This document shows positions 56,641 to 64,000 of a DNA stretch of 64,000 nucleotides, piece by piece (position 1 is the stretch's first letter; every line of letters begins with the position of its first letter). This DNA is from Paraburkholderia rhynchosiae (GTDB lineage Bacteria; Pseudomonadota; Gammaproteobacteria; Burkholderiales; Burkholderiaceae). The position numbers and the translations under genes were made by a program. Location of the stretch: the NCBI RefSeq assembly GCF_002879865.1, contig NZ_PNXY01000022.1, positions 61,195 through 125,194 of the forward strand. The letters run 5' to 3'. The notes below the pieces were generated by a model. The model saw only the letters and a program-made list of their open reading frames with translations, had not been told where the DNA came from and did no database searches.

Positions 56641-57576
56641 ATGACGAATCTTGTAATAGCAGAACACGACAACGCGTCGGTCAAGGCCGCGACGCTGAAC
56701 ACGATTGCAGCGGCGCAGAAAATCGGCGGTGATGTTCACGTGCTGGTGGCCGGTCACAACGCACAGGCTGCGGCGGATGCCGCGGCGAAGATCGCGGGTG
56801 TATCGAAAGTGCTGCTGGCTGATGCGCCGCAACTCGAAGCAGGTCTCGCTGAAAACGTCGAAGCGACGGTGCTGAACATCGCGAAGGACTACTCGCACAT
56901 CCTCGCGCCCGCGACCGCTTACGGCAAGAACATCGCGCCGCGCATCGCTGCGAAGCTGGATGTGGCGCAGATCAGCGATATCACCGCAGTGGATTCCGCG
57001 GACACGTTCGAGCGTCCGATCTACGCGGGCAATGCGATCGCGACGGTGCAATCGGCTGATCCGATCAAGGTCATCACGGTGCGCACGACCGGTTTTGATG
57101 CCGTTGCAGCGGAAGGCGGCAGCGCATCGGTGGAGAAGATCGAAGCTGCCGCAGACTCAGGCATCTCGCAGTTCGTGAACCGTGAAGTGACGAAGCTCGA
57201 CCGTCCGGAACTGACGTCGGCGAAGATCATTGTGTCGGGTGGCCGGGGTCTCGGCAATGGCGAGAACTACACCAAGGTTCTTGAGCCGCTGGCCGACAAA
57301 CTGAATGCGGCGCTGGGCGCATCGCGCGCCGCCGTCGATGCAGGCTTTGTGCCGAACGACTACCAGGTCGGCCAGACCGGCAAGATCGTCGCGCCGCAGT
57401 TGTACATTGCAGTCGGCATCTCGGGCGCAATTCAACACCTTGCGGGCATGAAGGACAGCAAGGTAATCGTCGCAATCAACAAAGACGAGGAGGCGCCAAT
57501 TTTCAGCGTCGCCGATTACGGGCTGGTAGGCGACTTGTTTAATGTAGTTCCGGAACTCGTCAAAGAGCTTGGCTAG
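56641..57576 (+). CDS. etfA: Electron transfer flavoprotein subunit alpha
   Basis: A 311-residue EtfA. The N-terminal domain (TNLVIAEHDNASVKAATLN) mirrors EtfB; the C-terminal FAD domain holds SGGRGLGNGENY, VGQTGKIVAPQLYIAVGISG and AINKDEEAPIFSVADYG. It binds FAD and hands electrons to ETF:ubiquinone oxidoreductase, encoded at 61905. GGAGACAGGGCAA precedes ATG 56641. The last 130 bases drift to lower GC than the body. Confidence 0.97.
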   Translation: MTNLVIAEHDNASVKAATLNTIAAAQKIGGDVHVLVAGHNAQAAADAAAKIAGVSKVLLADAPQLEAGLAENVEATVLNIAKDYSHILAPATAYGKNIAPRIAAKLDVAQISDITAVDSADTFERPIYAGNAIATVQSADPIKVITVRTTGFDAVAAEGGSASVEKIEAAADSGISQFVNREVTKLDRPELTSAKIIVSGGRGLGNGENYTKVLEPLADKLNAALGASRAAVDAGFVPNDYQVGQTGKIVAPQLYIAVGISGAIQHLAGMKDSKVIVAINKDEEAPIFSVADYGLVGDLFNVVPELVKELG

Positions 57577-57644
57577 CAAAAACCAAGGCCTTTCGTGTGT
57601 ACAAAGTTAGGCGACGCGCGAAGTCTACACAAGATGACATCCTC

Positions 57645-58811
57645 ATGAATTTTGCTCTCACAGAAGACCAAATTGCCATACGCTCCGCGATCGAAGACAT
57701 CTGTCGAGATTTCGATGACGACTACTGGCTTAAAAAGGACAAGGATGGAGGGTTTCCTGACGAGTTCCATGCTGCCGTGGCAAAGGCCGGATGGCTCGGA
57801 ATTGCGATGCCCGAACAATTTGGCGGTGCTGGACTCGGCATTGCAGAAGCAGCACTGATGATGGAGACCGTTGCGGCTTCGGGCGGAGGACTGTCGGCTG
57901 CATCGGCCATTCATATGAACGTGTTCGGTCTTCACCCCGTTGTCGTTAATGGAACGAATGAGCAGAAAGCGCGTTGGCTGCCATCGATCATCGATGGACA
58001 TCACAAGGCGTGTTTCGGCGTGACGGAGCCGAATACAGGCCTGAACACGCTCAAGCTAAAAACGACGGCTGTTCGGAAAGGTGACCGCTATATCGTGAAC
58101 GGCCAGAAGGTCTGGATTTCGACGGCCCAAGTGGCCGATAAGATCATGCTTTTAGCGCGTACGACTCCGGCTGAAGAAGCCACGGCGCCAACTCACGGCT
58201 TGAGCCTCTTCTATACAGACTTGGATCGCAGCAAGGTCGAAGTACGGGAAATCGAAAAGCTTGGCAGAAAGGCAGTGGACTCGAACCAGCTATTTATCGA
58301 TGCCCTCGAAATTCCGGCTGAAGATCGTATTGGTGAGGAGGGCCGCGGATTTGAGTATGTGCTGCACGGCCTAAATCCAGAGCGCATCCTTGTCGCGGCG
58401 GAAGCGACGGGATTGGGCAGGGCGGCGCTGCGCCGCGCTTCGACCTACGCGGCAGATCGTGTCGTATTCGATCGTCCCATCGGCATGAACCAAGGTATCC
58501 AACATCCCTTGGCAGAGCGCTGGGTGGAATTGGAGGCGGCAACCCTTCTGTATCAACGCGCGGCTTTTCTCTATGACAAAGGGCAATCTTGCGGGGCAGA
58601 AGCCAACGCAGCTAAGTTTTTCTGCGCCGAGGCCGGATTTCGTGCGTGTGAGACGGCAGTACTGACCCACGGCGGCATGGGGTATGCGAAGGAATATCAC
58701 GTTGAACGATATTTCCGTGAAGCGATGTTGCCTCGCATTGCCCCAATCTCGATTCAACTAGCTCTCAGTTTCATCGGGGAGAAGGTCCTCGGATTGCCGA
58801 AATCTTATTGA
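57645..58811 (+). CDS. Acyl-CoA dehydrogenase
   Basis: A 388-residue FAD flavoenzyme (ACAD superfamily). Motifs: FGGAGLGIAEAALMME, CFGVTEPNTGLNTLKLKT (FAD contact), KVWISTAQVADK, and the C-terminal HGGMGYAKEYHVERYFREA, which holds the region of the catalytic Glu. Electrons from the acyl-CoA alpha-beta dehydrogenation go to EtfAB encoded upstream. ATG 57645 is chosen at the family start; 68 bases separate it from etfA. Substrate chain type cannot be told, but the MFE-2-like genes nearby favour a branched or cyclic acyl-CoA. Confidence 0.94.
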   Translation: MNFALTEDQIAIRSAIEDICRDFDDDYWLKKDKDGGFPDEFHAAVAKAGWLGIAMPEQFGGAGLGIAEAALMMETVAASGGGLSAASAIHMNVFGLHPVVVNGTNEQKARWLPSIIDGHHKACFGVTEPNTGLNTLKLKTTAVRKGDRYIVNGQKVWISTAQVADKIMLLARTTPAEEATAPTHGLSLFYTDLDRSKVEVREIEKLGRKAVDSNQLFIDALEIPAEDRIGEEGRGFEYVLHGLNPERILVAAEATGLGRAALRRASTYAADRVVFDRPIGMNQGIQHPLAERWVELEAATLLYQRAAFLYDKGQSCGAEANAAKFFCAEAGFRACETAVLTHGGMGYAKEYHVERYFREAMLPRIAPISIQLALSFIGEKVLGLPKSY

Positions 58812-58922
58812 TCATCTGGTCGGTTGCCGATATGCCTTTCCATTCGAGGGAGGGCGAGCCGCTGCGGCAGCTCGGTCGGCGTGGATGCTTTGCGCTAACG
58901 AATAACGGGAGACGGAGACAAA

Positions 58923-60062
58923 ATGCACATCGGAGTGCCAGCCGAGGCGCGCGCGCGCGAAACACGCGTCGCCGCAACGCCAGAAACGGTTAAGAAGTAC
59001 GTGGCCCAAGGCCATCGGGTCACCATCCAAAGCGGCGCCGGGGTAGGCGCGAGCTTCCAGGACGAGGCCTTTGCAGCTGTTGGCGCGGAAATCGTCGATG
59101 CGGCTACTGCCTTTGCCGCTGATCTTGTCTTTAAAGTCCAGTCTCCATCCGACGCAGAACTACCACAGATGAAGCGCGGTGCAGTCTTGATCGGCATGCT
59201 GGATCCGTTCAACGCAGAAAATGCGCAGAAGCTGGCTGCGGCCGGCCTCACTGCCTTCGCGCTGGAAGCCGCGCCGCGCACGACGCGCGCGCAAAGCCTC
59301 GATGTTCTGTCTTCGCAGGCGAACATCGCGGGCTACCAGGCCGTGCTTGTCGCAGCATCGCTGTATCCGCGCTTCCTCCCAATGCTGATGACGGCCGCAG
59401 GCACTGTGAAGGCCGCGCGTGTGCTGGTCCTCGGCGCCGGCGTGGCGGGTCTGCAGGCGATTGCGACCGCGAAGCGGCTCGGCGCGGTGATTGAGGCGTC
59501 CGATGTACGGCCGGCCGTGAAGGAGCAGATCGAGTCGCTCGGCGCGAAATTCCTCGACGTCCCCTATGAGACCGACGAAGAGCGTGAGGCAGCCCAAGGC
59601 GTCGGCGGTTACGCGCGGCCGATGCCGCAGTCGTGGCTGAGTCGCCAGGCCGCGCTCGTGCACGACCGCGCGAAGCAAGCCGATATCGTGATCACCACCG
59701 CTCTGATCCCGGGCCGCCCCGCGCCCACACTGATCTCCGTCGAGACGGTGCAGTCGATGAAGTCGGGCTCGGTGCTGGTCGACCTAGCGGCGGGCCGTGG
59801 GCCGGAATTCGACGGCCACAAAGGCGGCAATTGCCCGCTGACCGTCGCCGACCAGGTGGTCGTGCACAACGGCGTGATGATCGCCGGCCATACCAACCTT
59901 GCATCGATGGTCGCATCGGACGCGTCCGCGCTGTATGCGCGAAACATGCTCGATTTCATGAAGCTGATCGTAACGAATGAAGGTTCGCTCAATATCGACC
60001 TGACTGACGACATCGTCGCCGCGACGCTCTTGTGCCGCGACGGTGAGCTCGCGCGCAAATAA
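58923..60062 (+). CDS. pntAA: NAD(P) transhydrogenase subunit alpha part 1 (domain I)
   Basis: A 379-residue soluble domain I of proton-translocating transhydrogenase: MHIGVPAEARARETRVAATP, SSQANIAGYQAVL, VLVLGAGVAGLQAIATAKRL (NAD fold) and YARPMPQSWLSRQAALV. It binds NAD(H) on the cytoplasmic side. The split of alpha into two genes (pntAA, pntAB) is common in Proteobacteria. GGAGACGGAGACAAA precedes the ATG. Third-position GC rises sharply after about the first 280 bases, a sign of recombination inside the gene. Confidence 0.96.
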   Translation: MHIGVPAEARARETRVAATPETVKKYVAQGHRVTIQSGAGVGASFQDEAFAAVGAEIVDAATAFAADLVFKVQSPSDAELPQMKRGAVLIGMLDPFNAENAQKLAAAGLTAFALEAAPRTTRAQSLDVLSSQANIAGYQAVLVAASLYPRFLPMLMTAAGTVKAARVLVLGAGVAGLQAIATAKRLGAVIEASDVRPAVKEQIESLGAKFLDVPYETDEEREAAQGVGGYARPMPQSWLSRQAALVHDRAKQADIVITTALIPGRPAPTLISVETVQSMKSGSVLVDLAAGRGPEFDGHKGGNCPLTVADQVVVHNGVMIAGHTNLASMVASDASALYARNMLDFMKLIVTNEGSLNIDLTDDIVAATLLCRDGELARK

Positions 60063-60074
60063 CGGAGGAGACCA

Positions 60075-60392
60075 ATGGAAGTCATCAATCACACCGTGAT
60101 CAACGTGATCATCTTTGTGCTGGCGGTGTACGTCGGCTACCACGTCGTGTGGAACGTCACCCCGGCGCTGCATACGCCGCTGATGGCCGTGACAAACGCG
60201 ATCTCGGCAATCGTGATCGTCGGCGCCATGCTCGCGGTGGCACTCACAGTCGGCGCTACCGGTAAGTTCTTCGGCACATTTGCGGTCGCGCTCGCGGCTG
60301 TCAACGTTTTCGGCGGATTTCTGGTGACGAGACGCATGCTCGAGATGTTCCGCAAGAAGCAGCCGAAAGGCGCCAACGGGGGGACGCGATGA
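60075..60392 (+). CDS. pntAB: NAD(P) transhydrogenase subunit alpha part 2
   Basis: A 105-residue membrane protein with three helices (about residues 8-25, 38-65 and 68-88), part of domain II of the transhydrogenase proton channel. HTPLMAVTNAISAIVIVGA is the conserved family block. ACGGAGGAGACCA provides a strong ribosome site 12 bases after the pntAA stop. Its stop overlaps the pntB start by four bases (ATGA), so production of the subunits is coupled. Confidence 0.96.
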   Translation: MEVINHTVINVIIFVLAVYVGYHVVWNVTPALHTPLMAVTNAISAIVIVGAMLAVALTVGATGKFFGTFAVALAAVNVFGGFLVTRRMLEMFRKKQPKGANGGTR

Positions 60393-61843
60393 GCATTAAC
60401 TTCGTCACTCTGCTGTACCTGGTTGCGTCGGTGTGCTTCATCCAGGCGCTGAAGGGCCTGTCGCATCCAAAGAGCGCGCGGCGCGGCAACGTGTTTGGGA
60501 TGGTCGGCATGGCCATCGCGATCCTCACGACGATCGCGCTGATCGTCAAGCAGGCTGGCGCGCTCGGCTCGAATCTCGGGCTCGGCCTCGGCCTGCTGTT
60601 CGCCGCGATGGTCGTGGGCGGCGCGGTCGGCGCGTTCGTCGCCGCGCGCGTCGAGATGACGAAGATGCCCGAGCTTGTCGCCGCGATGCACTCGCTGATC
60701 GGCCTCGCCGCCGTCTGCATCGCGTATGCGGTGGTGTCGGAGCCGGCCGCGTTCGGGCTCGCCGATCCCGACAATCCTGTGCCGGGCTTCCTGCCGTACG
60801 GCAACCGCATCGAACTCTTCATCGGCACGTTCGTCGGAGCGATTACTTTTAGCGGTTCGGTGATCGCGTTCGGCAAGCTCTCGGGCAAGTACAAGTTCCG
60901 CCTGTTCCAGGGCGCGCCGGTCGTTTATGTGGGCCAGCACCTGATCAACCTCGTGCTCGCGCTCGCGATGCTCGGCTTCGGGATCATGTTCTTCATCACG
61001 CAGGCGTGGCTGCCGTTCATCATGATGACCGCGATCGCGTTCGTGCTTGGCGTGCTGATCATCATTCCGATCGGCGGCGCGGATATGCCGGTGGTCGTGT
61101 CGATGCTCAATTCGTACTCGGGCTGGGCAGCGGCCGGCATCGGGTTCTCGCTGAACAATCCGATGCTGATCATCGCCGGGTCGCTGGTCGGCTCGTCGGG
61201 TGCGATCCTGTCGTACATTATGTGCCGCGCGATGAACCGTTCGTTCTTCAACGTGATTCTCGGCGGCTTCGGCAACGAGCCGGGCGGGGCGGCGGCGGGC
61301 GGCTCGGCGGAGCAGCGTCCGGTGAAATCGGGTTCGGCGGATGACGCGTCGTTCATGCTCGGCAACGCCGAAACGGTGGTGATCGTGCCGGGTTACGGGT
61401 TGGCCGTGGCGCGTGCGCAGCATGCGTTGAAGGAACTGACCGACAAGCTGGTCGAGAAGGGCATCGAGGTGAAGTACGCGATTCACCCGGTGGCCGGACG
61501 CATGCCTGGCCACATGAACGTGCTGCTTGCCGAGGCGGAAGTGCCGTACGAGATCGTGCACGAGATGGAGGACATCAACGGCGAGTTCGGTCAGGTTGAC
61601 GTGGTGCTCGTGCTCGGCGCGAACGACGTCGTCAACCCCGCCGCGAAGAACGACCCGAAGTCGCCAATCGCTGGGATGCCCATCATCGAGGCATACAAGG
61701 CGCGTACGGTGATCGTCAACAAGCGTTCAATGGCAGCGGGCTACGCGGGCCTCGACAACGACCTCTTCTACATGGACAAAACGATGATGGTGTTCGGCGA
61801 CGCAAAGAAGGTCATTGAGGATATGGTCAAGGCAGTAGCCTAG
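60389..61843 (+). CDS. pntB: NAD(P) transhydrogenase subunit beta
   Basis: A 484-residue beta subunit: eight or nine membrane helices (domain II, to about residue 290) and the cytoplasmic NADP(H)-binding domain III with VIVPGYGLAVARAQHAL, HPVAGRMPGHMNVLLAEA and NDVVNPAAKNDPKSPI. Together with PntAA and PntAB it uses proton motive force to reduce NADP+ with NADH. The gene is very GC-rich, unlike the acyl-CoA dehydrogenase upstream. Confidence 0.97.
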   Translation: MSINFVTLLYLVASVCFIQALKGLSHPKSARRGNVFGMVGMAIAILTTIALIVKQAGALGSNLGLGLGLLFAAMVVGGAVGAFVAARVEMTKMPELVAAMHSLIGLAAVCIAYAVVSEPAAFGLADPDNPVPGFLPYGNRIELFIGTFVGAITFSGSVIAFGKLSGKYKFRLFQGAPVVYVGQHLINLVLALAMLGFGIMFFITQAWLPFIMMTAIAFVLGVLIIIPIGGADMPVVVSMLNSYSGWAAAGIGFSLNNPMLIIAGSLVGSSGAILSYIMCRAMNRSFFNVILGGFGNEPGGAAAGGSAEQRPVKSGSADDASFMLGNAETVVIVPGYGLAVARAQHALKELTDKLVEKGIEVKYAIHPVAGRMPGHMNVLLAEAEVPYEIVHEMEDINGEFGQVDVVLVLGANDVVNPAAKNDPKSPIAGMPIIEAYKARTVIVNKRSMAAGYAGLDNDLFYMDKTMMVFGDAKKVIEDMVKAVA

Positions 61844-61904
61844 ACCTACGACCAATTATCGATGCATGCAGCTACACATGAAGCGAGGTGGGGAGGAGAG
61901 GCAA

Positions 61905-63578
61905 ATGCATAACGCCACGTTTGTCGATGAGTACGGTCCGCGCGATTCAATGGAATACGACATCGTGATCGTCGGCGGGGGCCCTGCCGGTCTCTCGGCG
62001 GCGATCCGGCTCAAGCAGTTGGCCGCCGAGAAAGGCACCGAGATCAGCGTGTGCGTGCTTGAGAAGGGTTCCGAGATCGGCGCGCACATCATGTCGGGCG
62101 CGGTGATCGACCCACGCGCGCTCACCGAGTTGTTCCCCGACTGGAAGAAACGGGGCGCGCCGCTCAACGTCGAGGTGACCGAAGACCGCTTCCTGTTCCT
62201 GTCCGAGAAGAGCGCGGTGCAGACGCCGAACTGGGCGCTGCCCCACAACTTCAAGAACCACGGCAACTACGTGATCTCGCTCGGCAACGTCACGCGCTGG
62301 CTCGGCGAGCAGGCGGATGCCCTGGGCGTCGAGATATTCCCGGGCTTTCCGGCTGCCGAGGTCCTCTATAACGACGACAGCTCAGTGAAAGGCGTTGCGA
62401 CCGGCAACATGGGCGTCGGCAAAGACGGCGAGCCGACCGAGAACTTTCAGCTCGGCATTGAACTGCGCGCGAAGTACACACTGTTCGCCGAAGGCTGCCG
62501 CGGCCACCTCGGCCGCCAACTGATCTCGGCGTTCAAACTGGACGCGAACGCGGACCCGCAGGCATACGGGATCGGCATCAAGGAGCTGTGGGAAATCGAT
62601 CCGGCCAAGCACAAGCCGGGCCTCGTGATCCATACGGCCGGCTGGCCGCTAAAGTCCGACACGTACGGCGGCTCGTTCCTGTACCACATGGACAACAACC
62701 AGGTCGTGGTCGGCTTCGTAGTGGGGCTCGGTTACGCCAACCCGTACCTATCGCCGTTCGAGGAATTCCAGCGCTACAAGACGCACCCGTCGATCCGTGC
62801 GTTCCTTGAAGGCGGCAAGCGTGTGTCCTACGGGGCGCGTGCGATTACGGCCGGCGGCCTCATGTCTCTGCCCAAGCTCGTGTTCCCGGGCGGCGCGCTA
62901 ATCGGCGACGACGCGGGCTTCCTGAACGCTTCGCGGATCAAGGGCAGTCATGCGGCGATCAAGACCGGGATGCTGGCTGCGCACGCCGCGTTCGATGCGG
63001 TTCAGGCCGGCCGGCAAGCGGACGACCTCGACGCTTATCCGGACGCGTTCATGCAGTCGTGGCTGTACACGGAGCTGTACCGCGCGCGCAACTTCAAGCA
63101 GTGGATGGGCAAAGGGCTGTACCTCGGCACGTTGATGGTCGGGCTCGAGCAGAAGGTGATGCGGGGCAACGCACCGTGGACGTTGCATCACAAATATGCG
63201 GATCACGAGATGCTGAAGCCCGCGTCACAGTGCGACCGGATCGAGTATCCCAAGCCGGATGGGAAGCTGACGTTCGACCGGCTGTCGTCGGTGTTCATCT
63301 CGAACACGAATCACGAGGACAACCAGCCGGCGCACCTGACTCTGAAGGATGCGAGCGTGCCGGTGAATGTGAACCTGAACGAGTACGCGGGCCCGGAAAG
63401 CCGGTTTTGTCCTGCTTCCGTGTACGAGTTCTTAAAGAACGACGATGGCAGCGATCGCTTGGTGATCAACGCTCAGAACTGCGTGCACTGCAAGACCTGC
63501 GACATCAAGGACCCGACGCAGAATATCGTGTGGGTCACGCCAGAAGGCGGTGGCGGGCCGAATTATCCGAACATGTGA
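61905..63578 (+). CDS. Electron transfer flavoprotein-ubiquinone oxidoreductase
   Basis: A 557-residue ETF-QO of full length. The N-terminal FAD fold is DIVIVGGGPAGLSAAIRLKQ; a quinone-binding middle contains GHLGRQLIS and GIGIKELWE; the C-terminal [4Fe-4S] ligands are in SRFCPASVYEF and CVHCKTCDIKDPTQNI. It takes electrons from EtfAB and passes them to ubiquinone at the inner membrane face. ATG 61905 is preferred over an upstream in-frame ATG at 61866/61878 because GGAGGAGAGGCAA precedes it and the family starts there. It ends the etf-ACAD-pnt unit. Confidence 0.97.
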   Translation: MHNATFVDEYGPRDSMEYDIVIVGGGPAGLSAAIRLKQLAAEKGTEISVCVLEKGSEIGAHIMSGAVIDPRALTELFPDWKKRGAPLNVEVTEDRFLFLSEKSAVQTPNWALPHNFKNHGNYVISLGNVTRWLGEQADALGVEIFPGFPAAEVLYNDDSSVKGVATGNMGVGKDGEPTENFQLGIELRAKYTLFAEGCRGHLGRQLISAFKLDANADPQAYGIGIKELWEIDPAKHKPGLVIHTAGWPLKSDTYGGSFLYHMDNNQVVVGFVVGLGYANPYLSPFEEFQRYKTHPSIRAFLEGGKRVSYGARAITAGGLMSLPKLVFPGGALIGDDAGFLNASRIKGSHAAIKTGMLAAHAAFDAVQAGRQADDLDAYPDAFMQSWLYTELYRARNFKQWMGKGLYLGTLMVGLEQKVMRGNAPWTLHHKYADHEMLKPASQCDRIEYPKPDGKLTFDRLSSVFISNTNHEDNQPAHLTLKDASVPVNVNLNEYAGPESRFCPASVYEFLKNDDGSDRLVINAQNCVHCKTCDIKDPTQNIVWVTPEGGGGPNYPNM

Positions 63579-63581
63579 TAA

Positions 63582-63824
63582 TCAGTGAGGTCGGACCGAG
63601 AATGTCATCCATAGCTGGTCCGGCCCGTACGCCGTGTAGTTCTCCATCCAATGGCAGCTGTCGTCACCTCGAGTCATCGCGAACTTCTCAAGCCGTCTGA
63701 CAAGTGTCTGGAAGGCTAGACGGAGCTCCGCACGAGCTAGCTGATTGCCGATACAGGTATGTATTCCGGCCCCAAAGCTCAGATGACTGATCCCGGTCTT
63801 CCTATCTATTGATATTTCCGTAAA
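63582..63824 (-). pseudogene. Cytochrome P450, 3' fragment only
   Basis: The minus-strand frame from 63824 to a stop at 63582 encodes the last 80 residues of a P450: DRKTGISHLSFGAG, the haem-ligand signature FGAGIHTCIG (FGxGxHxCxG with the Cys thiolate), then NQLARAELRLAFQTL and a normal C-terminus. Before residue 1 there is an in-frame stop and no further P450 sequence, so about 320 N-terminal residues are missing. The break coincides with the start of a transposase-like gene on the plus strand. The gene is almost certainly inactive. Confidence 0.85.
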
Positions 63825-63886
63825 TCATGACAACCGTTGAGCGTCTCAAGCGTTATGTCTCCAGGGCGATCTCGAGACAAGTTGGC

Positions 63887-64000
63887 ATGGCGCAAAGGCG
63901 ATTGAGCGAAGCAGCAAAGAAGCGATTGAAGGCGGGTCGGCTGCTGCTGGCGGGCAAGGGCTGCGCCGAGGTGGCGTTGGCTGTGGGCGTGGCTCGGCAG
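63887..64000 (+). mobile_element. IS630-like transposase, N-terminal part, at the window edge
   Basis: The plus-strand frame beginning MAQRRLSEAAKKRLKAGRLL, followed by LAGKGCAEVALAVGVARQ, has the helix-turn-helix N-terminus typical of IS630-family transposases. It runs off the window. ATG 63887 is used; an in-frame ATG at 63827 would add 20 basic residues, so the element's left end lies somewhere in 63800-63887. No terminal inverted repeat can be confirmed because the right end is outside. Its insertion probably truncated the P450 gene on the other strand. Confidence 0.65.

Noticed and set aside
60137..61561. 474-codon minus-strand frame over pntAB/pntB
   Set aside because: His/Arg-rich shadow of the transhydrogenase genes.
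1..64000. tRNA, rRNA, CRISPR arrays, riboswitches, replication origin
   Set aside because: No cloverleaf-like, rRNA-like, regularly spaced repeat, known riboswitch or parAB/DnaA-box cluster was seen on reading through the window.

Overview
The window reads as chromosome or chromid sequence of a GC-rich member of the Burkholderiaceae, most like Paraburkholderia or Caballeronia. This rests on gene content and codon use; no rRNA, tRNA, CRISPR array or replication origin was found, so species and replicon are not resolved. About 57 protein genes are supported, plus one frameshifted gene, one truncated regulator, one truncated P450 and the start of a transposase at the right edge.

0-9.5 kb holds signalling and membrane genes: a partial DUF3313 lipoprotein, a small membrane protein, a chemotaxis receptor, a ZntB/CorA-type transporter, a diguanylate cyclase, a SET-domain protein and a multi-PAS hybrid histidine kinase. 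9.7-16.6 kb has a two-partner secretion pair (TpsA with GLUG-type repeats, then TpsB), a PAP2 phosphatase, a GYD-domain protein and flavohaemoglobin. 16.6-26.8 kb is catabolic: a LysR regulator divergent from a VanAB-like Rieske O-demethylase, a BphA4-type ferredoxin reductase, and an AraC regulator divergent from an SDR / ketosteroid-dehydrogenase-like flavoprotein / NIPSNAP / MFS operon. 26.9-32 kb is a fructan module: a GH68 levansucrase and a GH32 levanase on one strand, a LacI regulator on the other, and two CCAAACCGGTTTGG-type operators between them.

32-42.8 kb holds a non-haemolytic-type phospholipase C, an envelope-stress style locus (YXWGXW protein, a 33-residue lipoprotein, ECF sigma, a putative anti-sigma, a heavy-metal-sensor-like protein, then a DUF1800/DUF1501 pair), an MHYT-GGDEF-EAL protein, an unknown protein and a UspA protein. 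43.4-47.6 kb carries a second PAP2 phosphatase closely similar to the first, an SMR/ArnE-like protein, a large polytopic membrane protein and a DxD glycosyltransferase, which together suggest modification of a lipid-linked glycan. 47.8-50.2 kb has a frameshifted iolG-like gene and an F420-type oxidoreductase divergent from an HxlR regulator.

50.3-63.8 kb is a beta-oxidation and electron-transfer island. A minus-strand SDR/MaoC/enoyl-CoA hydratase/SnoaL operon is followed by a haemerythrin and, on the plus strand, an ECH/HIBCH-type protein, etfBA, an acyl-CoA dehydrogenase, pntAA-pntAB-pntB and ETF:ubiquinone oxidoreductase. Acyl-CoA oxidation would thus be encoded next to both its quinone outlet and a proton-coupled NADPH supply. 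Base composition is mosaic here: lower-GC catabolic genes alternate with high-GC pnt/etf segments. The island ends in the 3' end of a P450 gene cut off next to an IS630-like transposase, which supports a history of rearrangement and transfer.
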